Shown piece after piece: positions 38,908-47,419 of a stretch of DNA of 64,000 nt. The stretch comes from Clostridium beijerinckii. Lineage in GTDB: Bacteria > Bacillota > Clostridia > Clostridiales > Clostridiaceae. A program made the position numbers and the translations under genes. Location: contig NZ_CP073653.1 in assembly GCF_018223745.1 (NCBI RefSeq), forward strand, positions 5,010,001 to 5,074,000. Direction: 5' to 3'. Position 1 is the stretch's first letter. The number at the start of each line of letters is the position of its first letter. Under the pieces are notes generated by a model. The model was given only the letters and a program-made list of their open reading frames with translations. It was not told the origin of the DNA and did not search any database.

Positions 38908-41145
38908 TTAGTACACTCTCACCTCAATTATCTCAGCTTTCCTGCATCCATTTGTTGATTCAATGGTAACTCTAATTTTATTTGCTAAAATCTTACCTAC
39001 ATTTTTAAATATTTCTTTTCGCTTACGATTATTTTTCTTAGATGCAATAACCTCCCATTTATTATCCTTCCATATGGAAACCTTGTAATCTTTAACTAAT
39101 TCAGGCATTACAGAAAAATCAGTGTAATGGTGATGAAGATTTATAAGATCTTCGTTTACATCATCGTTAAATGTAATATGAATTTCGTTAATTTCAATAT
39201 CATTTTCCCATTCAAGTTGTATCCACTCATCTGTATCTTTAATATCTTCTGATATCCACATATGAGGACCTCCATAAGGTCTTGAGTAACCATCTATAAT
39301 TTTACCAGGAGAATATGCATTTGTTTCACCATGAATTCTAAAGCAAAATTCTTTTCTAGCCATTTCTTTCATAGACCACTCAACAATTGGATTTATACCA
39401 ATATAATCATCAAGATTTGTATTTTTTATAGCCTTTTTAGTAAATGAAAGTACACCTGTTAATTGTTCATAAGATAAATGTATTGTAACTTTATCATTAG
39501 CCTTTACAACCAAAAATAGATTTCTTGCCACTTCTGATTCTAATACAAAGTCGCTCTTAACCCATTGATTTCTTCCTTTTTCCACTTGTACTTTTTTCTT
39601 CTTCAAAAGATTTTTAGGAATATAGTTTTCTGCTCTGCCTGTATCCCAAAGTTCTACTTCCAATGTAGTCTGTTCTAAGCTAGAAATTAGTATTTCTATA
39701 TCTTCAACTCTGTTTTCTATTGGAAATAAAATTCCTATATCTGTAGTCAACCTATATTCATCGTTAGAATTTACGACTTCAATTTTCTTTAATGATGTAG
39801 ATGCCATAATAGATGCTGATCTAGCCTTATCTTCCATGTCCTCATTTTTTATTCCTATAATGGATCCATCTTGCTTTAATAAAATCTGTTGCAATTTCTT
39901 AATATGCTTCATATATAAATCCCTAGGAATAATTTTGTCTTCTACACACATTGCTGCCGCTAATCCAACAGCTTCTCCTATTGTAGCGCAAGTTGCCATA
40001 ACTCTAGTTGCTCCAAAAGCTATATGTGATGCACTAATATTTCTTCCAGCAAACATCAAATTCGATACGTTTACAGAATATGTGGAACGAAACGGTATAT
40101 GAAATACTCCATCAGCTTGTATATTTCTCGAGCCACAGCTTTCCTCATATATTCCTTTCTCAGGATGAAGATCTATTGACCAACCACCAAAAGCTATTCT
40201 ATCATCAAATTCGGTCTGTTCAATAATATCATTTTGATTTAAAACGTAATCTCCTATAAATCTCCTATATTCTCTTTTACCTGGAATTGACCCAACCCAC
40301 TCTAATGTTAGATTGTCTGCATCATAATTTCCTGAATTTTTTATATAATCCCATATTCCATATACTAGTGTCCATAACTCATCTCTTATTATTTCATTGT
40401 CTTTTACTATATCAACTTCTCCGCCTAGTTCTATCCACCAATAGCAGCAACCTGAGTCATTGGATTTTATAACTCTATTCTTTGGAATACTGGTTTTACT
40501 TATATCTTTTGCAAAATTAGGTGGAATAAATTTAACTGGATGTCCAGCATCTTTAGTATAAAATAATATAGTACTTCCTAATAAAATTTTATCTTCCTTT
40601 TCTGGCGCCAATAATTCATTATATTTATATCTGGATTCTCTTCCTAAATTATATTTAGCACCAGCTAATTCTCCAATAAATCCATCTCCGGAACAATCTA
40701 GATATACCTCACTTTCAAATTTTGTCTTAGTTTCTGCTCCAATTGTCCAACCTGTCACAGATTTTATTTTATTTTCTTTTTCTCCTTCAATTACATCGAT
40801 TTCTGATACTTCTGTATTTAAAAATAAAGAAATATTTTTTTCATCTTTTACCTTTTCTAATAGTAGCATGTCCCAAAAATATGGATTTCCATCTGGATTG
40901 CGATACTGATTTTCTAAAAACAATTCTCCCATAATTCCAGTTTCTCTGGCATATCTGTTTACTCCATGTTTTGTTGCTCCACATACCCATACACGAATTT
41001 CACTACTAGAATTTCCACCTAAAATTCCGCGATTTTGCACTAAAGAAACACTTTTACCATTTCTAGCAGCAGAAATAGCTGCACACACACCTGCTAAACC
41101 ACCACCTATTACGGTTATATCCTTTTTTACATTTTTGTAATTCAT
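38908..41145 (-). CDS. Large FAD-dependent oxidoreductase with C-terminal carbohydrate-binding-like domain
   Basis: 745 residues. The N-terminal 420 match the FAD_oxidored family: ITVIGGGLAGVCAAISAARNG, then LGGNSSSEIRVWV, LDCSGDGFIGELAGA and the C-terminal FAD loop MFAGRNISASHIAFGATRVM. The last 125 residues (EWIQLEWENDIEINEIHITF) look like an F5/8-type-C (discoidin) beta-sandwich. No signal peptide is seen, so it is cytosolic. Such proteins occur in carbohydrate-utilisation loci and probably oxidise a sugar derivative. The substrate is unknown. It is divergent from the AraC regulator. Confidence 0.85.
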   Translation of the reverse strand: MNYKNVKKDITVIGGGLAGVCAAISAARNGKSVSLVQNRGILGGNSSSEIRVWVCGATKHGVNRYARETGIMGELFLENQYRNPDGNPYFWDMLLLEKVKDEKNISLFLNTEVSEIDVIEGEKENKIKSVTGWTIGAETKTKFESEVYLDCSGDGFIGELAGAKYNLGRESRYKYNELLAPEKEDKILLGSTILFYTKDAGHPVKFIPPNFAKDISKTSIPKNRVIKSNDSGCCYWWIELGGEVDIVKDNEIIRDELWTLVYGIWDYIKNSGNYDADNLTLEWVGSIPGKREYRRFIGDYVLNQNDIIEQTEFDDRIAFGGWSIDLHPEKGIYEESCGSRNIQADGVFHIPFRSTYSVNVSNLMFAGRNISASHIAFGATRVMATCATIGEAVGLAAAMCVEDKIIPRDLYMKHIKKLQQILLKQDGSIIGIKNEDMEDKARSASIMASTSLKKIEVVNSNDEYRLTTDIGILFPIENRVEDIEILISSLEQTTLEVELWDTGRAENYIPKNLLKKKKVQVEKGRNQWVKSDFVLESEVARNLFLVVKANDKVTIHLSYEQLTGVLSFTKKAIKNTNLDDYIGINPIVEWSMKEMARKEFCFRIHGETNAYSPGKIIDGYSRPYGGPHMWISEDIKDTDEWIQLEWENDIEINEIHITFNDDVNEDLINLHHHYTDFSVMPELVKDYKVSIWKDNKWEVIASKKNNRKRKEIFKNVGKILANKIRVTIESTNGCRKAEIIEVRVY

Positions 41146-41557
41146 AATTCGCTCCCTTTATAGATATATTAATCCTAATGCCTACATCTATTTAGTGTTT
41201 TAATATTTACAATGCATTGTATCATTTTTTAATAATCAGCTTCAAATTGGGCCTATCACTATCATATCCCACACTGATTATATCTTTATAATATATTAGG
41301 ACATTAATTTTTTGAATTCACTAACGTATCATCTGCATATACTTTATTTCATATATTAGATATAACAATTATTATCTATACAAAATATAAATATCTTAAA
41401 AAAGAAATATCTAGCATTCACATATTCTGCAATCAAAATTTCTATATAAATACATATATAATTACTTTAATTATTTTTTAAATGTTTACATTTCACTTCT
41501 ATTTTCTTATAATTCTTCTATGGCATAATCTTCTTAGCTCTTAAAGGAGGCTTATTG
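41146..41557. other. Divergent intergenic region, AT-rich
   Basis: About 410 bases separate the FAD oxidoreductase and the AraC gene. It must hold both promoters and AraC-type sites, but I see no strong -35/-10 pair or clear direct repeat. Confidence 0.5.
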
Positions 41558-42340
41558 ATGTTTGATTTAAATAATCTTAATGTAAATATTAATCAACATA
41601 TTTTTTGGGATAAAAAAGAACATTTTCTATTGGATGAAGACATAGATTCGAACTGGGTACTTTACGCTATTGAAGATGGTGAATGCAGTTACGAAGTTGA
41701 ATCTCATAAAGGAAAATGTAAATTTGGTGATATTGTAATTTGTCCACCCGGAATAATTTTCAAAAGAGAGGTCATTACCACTCTTACATTTCACTTCATA
41801 AACTTTTCAATAAATTCTGGAGATGATACTTCATCTTTTCCAGTTGGTAAAATATCTGTATCAGATTTAAAAAGACTTAATAATATGTACTATTATTTAA
41901 AGCTATATAGTCACAATAACAATATTGAATTAAACCAATGGAAAAGCTCATTGATAAGCGATATTATGAAATTATATTATATAGAAACTCAGTATAGCAG
42001 CTCCCCAAAGAACTTTGTTCAGGATGAAATTATAAACTATTCATTAAAGTACTTAAATAAATATGCTTATGAATCAATTAAAATCAAAGATTTTTCAGCT
42101 TCGCTAGGACTTAGTTCTGTTCAATTTACTAGACGATTCCACAAGTGTATAGGAACTACTCCTATTGAATATATAACTTCTTTAAGATTAAGAAGAGCTC
42201 AAGTATTATTGCTCAGAACCGAAGATACATTAGATTGTATTGCTTCAAAATGTGGATATGATAACGGATTTTATCTTAGTAGGGTCTTTGCCAAGAACTT
42301 AGGCATATCACCTTCTGATTACAGAAAAAAATACCGGTAA
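41558..42340 (+). CDS. AraC-family transcriptional regulator
   Basis: 260 residues from the ATG at 41558, seven bases after AAAGGAGG. The N-terminal cupin-like effector domain contains CKFGDIVICPPGIIF. The C-terminal double helix-turn-helix (about 165-260) has IKIKDFSASLGLSSVQFTRR, then TPIEYITSLRLRRAQVLL and the hallmark CGYDNGFYLSRVFAKNLGIS...YRKKY. It is divergent from the FAD oxidoreductase/MFS genes and is their probable activator. Confidence 0.92.
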   Translation: MFDLNNLNVNINQHIFWDKKEHFLLDEDIDSNWVLYAIEDGECSYEVESHKGKCKFGDIVICPPGIIFKREVITTLTFHFINFSINSGDDTSSFPVGKISVSDLKRLNNMYYYLKLYSHNNNIELNQWKSSLISDIMKLYYIETQYSSSPKNFVQDEIINYSLKYLNKYAYESIKIKDFSASLGLSSVQFTRRFHKCIGTTPIEYITSLRLRRAQVLLLRTEDTLDCIASKCGYDNGFYLSRVFAKNLGISPSDYRKKYR

Positions 42341-42356
42341 TAAATTCATATAAAAT

Positions 42357-42410
42357 AAGAATCTAATATATTTATATGTGGGTTGCACAATATAAATATA
42401 TTAGATTCTT
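42357..42410. terminator. Bidirectional terminator, 20-bp stem
   Basis: AAGAATCTAATATATTTATA (42357-42376) pairs perfectly with 42391-42410 around a 14-nt loop. It lies between the convergent AraC and nucleoid-associated protein genes. Confidence 0.8.
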
Positions 42411-42509
42411 AAAAACTTGCTGTTAATCAGCCAGCACAAAATAAACTATTTAGAGCATTTACTTTCTCAAATATAAAGTAAATAGCAACAAATCATAGAG
42501 CCTAGCTAT

Positions 42510-43547
42510 CTACTTTTCTATATAATTAATCACATTTTTTACTATTAAATTAATAGTTCCATCGCCGTTTCTTTGTATCTCAAACTTGCTAGGGTCGTGG
42601 TATGTCTCTTCATTTATATACAAATCAATTTGTTTATCAATATTAAGTCTAACTCTTTTTAGTTTTTTCTCAACCCAAGTTTTATCCACAGCTACTTCTT
42701 CTTGCAATCCTTGTTGTTTTATATAAGTTGAAAACTCTTCCTTCGCTTGAGGGTGATCATTAAATAATTCAGCAGAAAACTCCTCTATATTAATAGAGTC
42801 TTCTTCTTTTAATTTAGTTTTTATTGCAGTCCTAATCTCTTCTGCTCTTCCTGCATCATTTGTAACATTTTCTCTAGTCCAGTTTTCCGCTGCTTTTACA
42901 AAAGTTTTGGTCATATCTCTTTCATTTGTAACAATGCTTGCACCTAAGAATGTGTTTATAAAATAATTTGCTCCATACTCATCTTCCTTACTACCTTTTT
43001 GCTTATCTAAAATCATTAAGTTATATTTATCCTCTTCTATAATTGGTTTAATAAATGCAGCTTTTTGAATTCTTTGCCCACTTCCTGGAAGTCCTGCTGC
43101 TTGAGGTACTATACCTATACCTATTTTCTGGTCTATAAATTGAACCTCATGAGTAAAATTTTTAACGTAATCCATCTTAAGTATTCCTACCATTGGACCT
43201 TGGTCTGTAGTTAAAGACACTATTATTAAATCTCCCGACGGGATATTCACATTTCCTTTCATTATTATGAATAACTGCCTAGCTAATTCTTTAGATAGAT
43301 TAACTAAGTTATTGTTTACTCCAGTCAAATAATCCTGAGCTACCTCTTTAACTATATTTCTTTCTGGATTAAACTTTCCATATTTAAGTTCATCATCCTT
43401 GAAACATTTTTCTAGATGCTTATGTAAGAAAAAATATATATCTTCGTCTAATTCCAAACTATATTCGTTTAAAATAGGTTCTTCACCATTACTATCTAAT
43501 ATATGAATAACTGCTTCATTTATATTAATCTCATTTATGTATTCCAT
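42510..43547 (-). CDS. Nucleoid-associated protein, NdpA/YejK family
   Basis: 345 residues. The body matches the 37-kDa nucleoid-associated family: SGDLIIVSLTTDQGPMVGILKMDY in the middle, then KYNLMILDKQKG, the YFINTFLGA stretch, and C-terminal IDLYINEETYHDPSKFEIQRN. The Gram-negative homologue YejK binds nucleoid DNA and topoisomerases. In Firmicutes members are scattered and sometimes occur in accessory loci. It appears monocistronic, upstream of a PTS terminator. Its role here is unknown. Confidence 0.87.
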   Translation of the reverse strand: MEYINEININEAVIHILDSNGEEPILNEYSLELDEDIYFFLHKHLEKCFKDDELKYGKFNPERNIVKEVAQDYLTGVNNNLVNLSKELARQLFIIMKGNVNIPSGDLIIVSLTTDQGPMVGILKMDYVKNFTHEVQFIDQKIGIGIVPQAAGLPGSGQRIQKAAFIKPIIEEDKYNLMILDKQKGSKEDEYGANYFINTFLGASIVTNERDMTKTFVKAAENWTRENVTNDAGRAEEIRTAIKTKLKEEDSINIEEFSAELFNDHPQAKEEFSTYIKQQGLQEEVAVDKTWVEKKLKRVRLNIDKQIDLYINEETYHDPSKFEIQRNGDGTINLIVKNVINYIEK

Positions 43548-43631
43548 ACTTTCACCACCAAATAAATTTATACATTAGATATTATAAACTTTAAGTAAAT
43601 TAAAAAAAAGCCTTAAAGTATACAAAAAAAA

Positions 43632-43685
43632 TGGAAAAGAGTCTGATATAAAACTTAATTTCTTATATCATCAATCTCTTTTCCA
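43632..43685 (-). terminator. Terminator after the PTS EIICB gene
   Basis: TGGAAAAGAG/CTCTTTTCCA outer stem, with GATATAA/TTATATC inside. TTTTTTTTG follows on the minus strand. Confidence 0.85.
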
Positions 43686-43750
43686 CATTTTTAAATATTC
43701 TTAATTTATTAATCAGATAATTTTCCTAATCTAATTATTTATCTTCAAAT

Positions 43751-45187
43751 TTACTTACATAATTTTTTAAATTCATCTGCTACAAATTGCACCTGTGTTC
43801 CTACAACAACTTGTACGCTTGTTTTTCCTGGTCTTATTATTCCAGATACACCTGCTGATTTAATAACTTTTTCATCTACAGCAGCTTGATCTTTAATTTC
43901 TAAACGTAATCTAGTTACACAATTATCTATAGATACTACGTTTTCTTTTCCTCCAACACCCTTTAATATTACAGCTGCCACTTGAGTATAATCATTATTC
44001 GCAAGTTTTACATTTAGTTCTTCAGTGTCATCATCTTCCCTACCAGGTGTCTTTAAATTAAATTTTGTAATTGCAAAACGGAATGTTACATAATAGATTA
44101 CTGCAAATACTAAACCTATTGGAATTAACATTATTGGATTTTCTGCCATAGGCGCTTTGAAACTTAAGAACCAATCTACAAATCCAGCACTAAAGTTAAA
44201 TCCAGCTCTTACTGGTAATAATGTACATACAAATGCTGAAATTCCTGTTAATCCAGCATGAAGAACATATAAACCTGGAGCTAAGAACATAAATGCAAAT
44301 TCTAATGGTTCTGTAACACCTGTGAAGAATGAAGATATTGCTGCTGCTAATAATAAACCATATACCGCTTTCTTCTTCTTATCTTTAGCTGTATGGTACA
44401 TAGCTAATGCTCCCGCTGGTAATCCAAACATCATTACTGGGAAGAATCCAGTCATATACATCCCAGTTACTCCTTGTGTTCCTTTACCTGACCAGAAGTT
44501 ACCAAGGTCGTTAATTCCAGCTACATCAAACCAGAATACTGAGTTTAATGCATGGTGAAGACCAAATGGTATTAATAATCTATTGAAGAATGCATAAATA
44601 CCAGATCCAACTGCACCTGTTGATACAATAGCTTCACCAAATGCTACTAATGCACCATAAATAAGAGGCCATGCAAAGAATAATACTATAGATGCAACTA
44701 TTGAATATGCTGCGGTTACAATTGCGACACATCTTTTTCCACTAAAGAATCCCAATGCATCTGGTAATTTAACACTTTTAAATCTGTTATAACAGGCTGC
44801 ACCTATTAAACCTGATAAAATACCAATAAATTGTGTTTGAGTTTTAGCGAATGCTGGCGCTACCTCTTTAACATCAATTCCCTTAAACATTGCTACAGCT
44901 CCTGTAGATAATAATGTTGTAATCATAAGCCATGAAACAAGTCCTGCAAGTCCTGCTGTACCGTCATTATCATCTGACATTCCTACACCTACACCAATTG
45001 CAAACAAAATTCCCATATTGTCAATTAAAGCACTACCTGCTTTTAGCATAAAAGCTGAAGCAATGTTATTTGCTCCCCAGCCTGTAGGGTCAAGCCAATA
45101 ACCAAGACCCATTAAAATACTTGCAACGGGTAAACAAGCTACTGGAAGCATTAAGGATTTTCCTAATTTTTGTAAATACTTCATCAT
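43751..45187 (-). CDS. PTS EIICB, glucose/N-acetylglucosamine family
   Basis: 478 residues. The EIIC membrane domain (1-375) starts LGKSLMLPVACLPVASILMGLGYWLDP and includes FGLHHALNSVFWFD and FFTGVTEPLEFAFMFLAP, the phosphosugar site. The EIIB domain at the C-terminus has phospho-Cys423 in SIDNCVTRLRLEIKD. The sequence is closer to NagE/GlcNAc types than to PtsG by eye, but the RAT upstream is of GlcT type, so the sugar is uncertain. EIIA is encoded separately and divergently. Control is by promoter 45375-45403, the RAT and a terminator. Confidence 0.92.
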   Translation of the reverse strand: MMKYLQKLGKSLMLPVACLPVASILMGLGYWLDPTGWGANNIASAFMLKAGSALIDNMGILFAIGVGVGMSDDNDGTAGLAGLVSWLMITTLLSTGAVAMFKGIDVKEVAPAFAKTQTQFIGILSGLIGAACYNRFKSVKLPDALGFFSGKRCVAIVTAAYSIVASIVLFFAWPLIYGALVAFGEAIVSTGAVGSGIYAFFNRLLIPFGLHHALNSVFWFDVAGINDLGNFWSGKGTQGVTGMYMTGFFPVMMFGLPAGALAMYHTAKDKKKKAVYGLLLAAAISSFFTGVTEPLEFAFMFLAPGLYVLHAGLTGISAFVCTLLPVRAGFNFSAGFVDWFLSFKAPMAENPIMLIPIGLVFAVIYYVTFRFAITKFNLKTPGREDDDTEELNVKLANNDYTQVAAVILKGVGGKENVVSIDNCVTRLRLEIKDQAAVDEKVIKSAGVSGIIRPGKTSVQVVVGTQVQFVADEFKKLCK

Positions 45188-45298
45188 AATAATATAATTC
45201 CCCTTCCATAATAATTAATAAAATTTATTTTAAGGATTGTTATATCCCTAAATGCACTATAATTCTTATGGACATGTATCCTTTTCAGCAAATAAAAA

Positions 45299-45362
45299 AG
45301 CTGAAAAGGATAAATTATATTATCCCTTTCAGCTAATGCCCTGATTTAATCGGTTACACGCC
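45299..45362 (-). promoter_or_regulatory. RAT antiterminator and overlapping terminator before EIICB
   Basis: On the minus strand CGTGTAACCGATTAAATCAG, continuing GGCATTAGC (45332-45362), matches the ribonucleic antiterminator pattern of glucose PTS leaders (GTGTTACTGAT..ATCAGGCATGAG). It overlaps a terminator with a 15-bp stem (45299-45313 with 45320-45334) followed by TTTTTT. Binding of a PRD antiterminator to the RAT would block the terminator. Confidence 0.85.
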
Positions 45363-45374
45363 AAAGATCGTATT

Positions 45375-45403
45375 CTTATACACTCATATTATTCTATAGT
45401 CAA
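45375..45403 (-). promoter_or_regulatory. Promoter of EIICB
   Basis: TTGACT (45398-45403), 17 bases, TATAAG (45375-45380) on the minus strand. The RAT begins about 12 bases after the -10 box. Confidence 0.8.
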
Positions 45404-45426
45404 TACCCTTTTTTATTTTTTTATTG

Positions 45427-45455
45427 TTGACACTAATTGTATGAAATAATATAAT
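45427..45455 (+). promoter_or_regulatory. Promoter of EIIA, consensus
   Basis: TTGACA (45427-45432), exactly 17 bases, TATAAT (45450-45455): a perfect sigma-A promoter. It is divergent from the EIICB promoter, with 23 bases between the -35 boxes. Confidence 0.9.
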
Positions 45456-45464
45456 TAGTACATA

Positions 45465-45522
45465 AATGTGTTACTGTTTAATCAGGCATAAGTTTGCGTA
45501 ATTCGGAAACTTATGCTTTTTT
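45465..45522 (+). promoter_or_regulatory. RAT antiterminator and overlapping terminator before EIIA
   Basis: ATGTGTTACTGTTTAATCAG, continuing GCATAAG, is a GlcT-type RAT. It overlaps a terminator with stem GCATAAGTTT/AAACTTATGC (45486-45495 with 45507-45516), followed by TTTTTT. The antiterminator encoded at 46129-46983 is the likely RNA-binding partner. Confidence 0.88.
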
Positions 45523-45552
45523 ATTACCAATAAATAACAGAATGAAAGGAAG

Positions 45553-45580
45553 TGACTGTTCCTGTTTAATCGGGAATATT
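45553..45580 (+). promoter_or_regulatory. RAT-like hairpin covering the EIIA ribosome site
   Basis: GTTCCTGTTTAATCGGGAAT repeats the core CTGTTTAATC(A/G)GG of the upstream RAT. TTCC pairs with GGAA, and the GGGAA arm is the only sequence at ribosome-site distance (8 bases) from the ATG at 45585. It could let the same RNA-binding protein affect translation. Confidence 0.5.
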
Positions 45581-45584
45581 AAGT

Positions 45585-46082
45585 ATGTTTAATTTTTTTA
45601 AGAAAAATTCAAAGGACTCAAATAAAGAAGCAAAATTAGTTGCACCTATAACTGGTAAAACAATAGATTTATCAAAAGTACCAGATAAAGTTTTTGCAGA
45701 AAAAATGGCTGGAGACGGGCTTGCAATAGATACTACTGGAGATACAGTAGTTTCACCTGCTGACGGAACCTTAACATTAGTATTTAATACAAAGCATGCA
45801 TTTGCAATTACTCTTGATAATGGAGCTGAGTTATTAGTTCATATAGGTATCGATACTGTTTCTTTAAATGGTGAAGGTTTTGAACAATTAGCTAAAGCTG
45901 GAACTAAAGTTAAAGCTGGGACTCCAATTATAAAAATAGATAGGGATTTTATTTTAGGAAAAGGTTTTTCTTTGGTCACTCCAGTCCTTGTTACAAACAT
46001 GGATATAATCAAGGATTTAAATTCAAATATTGATAAAGAAGTTGTTGCTGGAGAAGATGAAGTAATTACTTTTACTTTATAA
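45585..46082 (+). CDS. PTS EIIA, glucose (Crr) family
   Basis: 165 residues, the stand-alone EIIA-Glc fold. The active-site His86 lies in LLVHIGIDTVSLNGEGF, and the partner His71 in NTKHAFAITL. It takes phosphate from HPr and passes it to EIIB. It is divergent from EIICB, and both genes have RAT leaders, so the two halves of one permease are balanced by one regulator. In clostridia such an EIIA can serve more than one EIICB. Confidence 0.95.
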   Translation: MFNFFKKNSKDSNKEAKLVAPITGKTIDLSKVPDKVFAEKMAGDGLAIDTTGDTVVSPADGTLTLVFNTKHAFAITLDNGAELLVHIGIDTVSLNGEGFEQLAKAGTKVKAGTPIIKIDRDFILGKGFSLVTPVLVTNMDIIKDLNSNIDKEVVAGEDEVITFTL

Positions 46083-46089
46083 AAAAAAA

Positions 46090-46123
46090 ATGGCTAACAT
46101 GTTTTTATTAATATGTTAGCCAT
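46090..46123. terminator. Bidirectional terminator between EIIA and the antiterminator gene
   Basis: ATGGCTAACAT/ATGTTAGCCAT, an 11-bp stem with a 12-nt loop, has T-rich sequence on the plus side and an A run (T on the minus strand) on the other. Confidence 0.85.
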
Positions 46124-46128
46124 TTTAA

Positions 46129-46983
46129 TTAGAGTTTTATTGTAGCTTTTCTAAATCTCTCTATATGCATTGCTAGATATGCTATTTCATCATCTGAAAC
46201 TTTCTTTTCTAGCTTTAAAACTAATATTTTTGCTACACCCTTAGATACTTTATATGATAATTTATATTTTGATTTTATTTCTTTTATAAAATCATTTTCA
46301 ATAGATATGTCATCTAAAATTCTTTTAATTGCAAATCTCAAATGTGTGAGAAATCTGGCATAATCTAATGATGTTTTGTCTATTTTTATTTCAGTTTTTG
46401 CTTCTACGTATTCAATTATTGAGTTTATCAAATGTGTATTCTTTATAGTATTGGATAGCTTACCTGAATTTCTAGCAGAATGGATATGTAATGCTATGAA
46501 TCCAATTTCTCCTTCTGGAATTTTTACCTTTTTTTCATTTTGTAAAACTTCCGCAACTTTTTCTGCTAACGAGTATTCTTGTGGATATAATGCTCTAATT
46601 TCCATAAGAAATGGATTCTCTATTTCCTCTTTGTCCGAAAGCCTTTTCACTGCAAAATTTAAATGATCTACTAATGCAACGTGTATTCTCTCATCCAAAT
46701 TTTCCTTTAATTCATTTGCAACATATGATATCATCTTTTCGCATAGCACAAAAAATTCTTCATCAACATTTTCGATTACTTGTTTAAAGTTTCTTAGGTT
46801 ATCCTCATCTTCAATAACAAATATCTTTTCAACCTCAGTACCCTTTTCAATGGTATCTCCAGACTTTCTACCGAATCCAATTCCCTTTGCAAAAAGTATT
46901 CTTTCCTTTCCATTCATGTTTACGGAAACTATATTGTTGTTATAGGATTTTATTATCGTTGCTGGATCAATAATTTTACTCAT
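46129..46983 (-). CDS. BglG/LicT/GlcT-family transcriptional antiterminator
   Basis: 284 residues. The N-terminal CAT RNA-binding domain (about 1-60) includes ILFAKGIGFGRKSGDTI. Two PRD domains follow, with phosphorylatable His in ERIHVALVDHLNFA and IALHIHSAR (PRD1) and in FLTHLRFAIKR and LAMHIERFR (PRD2). It binds RAT hairpins when its PRDs report PTS activity. Here the RATs at 45332-45362 and 45465-45492 are the obvious targets, and they are of the GlcT type. It is convergent with EIIA, with its own promoter not recognised. Confidence 0.93.
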   Translation of the reverse strand: MSKIIDPATIIKSYNNNIVSVNMNGKERILFAKGIGFGRKSGDTIEKGTEVEKIFVIEDEDNLRNFKQVIENVDEEFFVLCEKMISYVANELKENLDERIHVALVDHLNFAVKRLSDKEEIENPFLMEIRALYPQEYSLAEKVAEVLQNEKKVKIPEGEIGFIALHIHSARNSGKLSNTIKNTHLINSIIEYVEAKTEIKIDKTSLDYARFLTHLRFAIKRILDDISIENDFIKEIKSKYKLSYKVSKGVAKILVLKLEKKVSDDEIAYLAMHIERFRKATIKL

Positions 46984-47256
46984 ATGACCACCCTTTTTAT
47001 TATTTATAGAACTTTCTAATCTTTAGCAAATCACTTATGATCTGAATTAATACATTATTTAGAAAATATAAATGACATTATTAATCTTATAAAACGATTC
47101 TATCATTAACCTTATTATTTAAATACTTTACTTATTTTTAGCCGTTAGTATCTATTATGATTCTTTTAAACCATATAAATCTAATATATTAATAATAGCT
47201 TAATATATTATTTATTGTAAAGCACAGATTTAAGAAATCTTAAGATATAAATAGAA
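46984..47256. other. Intergenic AT-rich region
   Basis: About 270 bases between the antiterminator start and the PTS operon terminator. I see no convincing promoter, RNA motif or reading frame. Confidence 0.5.
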
Positions 47257-47278
47257 AGCAGATTCCTAAGAATCTGCT
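47257..47278 (-). terminator. Terminator of the lac/chitobiose-type PTS operon
   Basis: AGCAGATTC/GAATCTGCT, a 9-bp stem with a 4-nt loop, is followed on the minus strand by TTCTATTTATATC. It lies 140 bases after the EIIC stop. Confidence 0.7.
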
Positions 47279-47419
47279 ACATTTCATAACTCACTAATAT
47301 AATAAATGGACTAATATAAATATATTAATTAAAATTCCATTTATTACTCAATATTTAATATAGAGTATTAAGAATATTCTACTAAGAAACATTATAAATA
47401 ACTATGCTAAAATCCTTTA

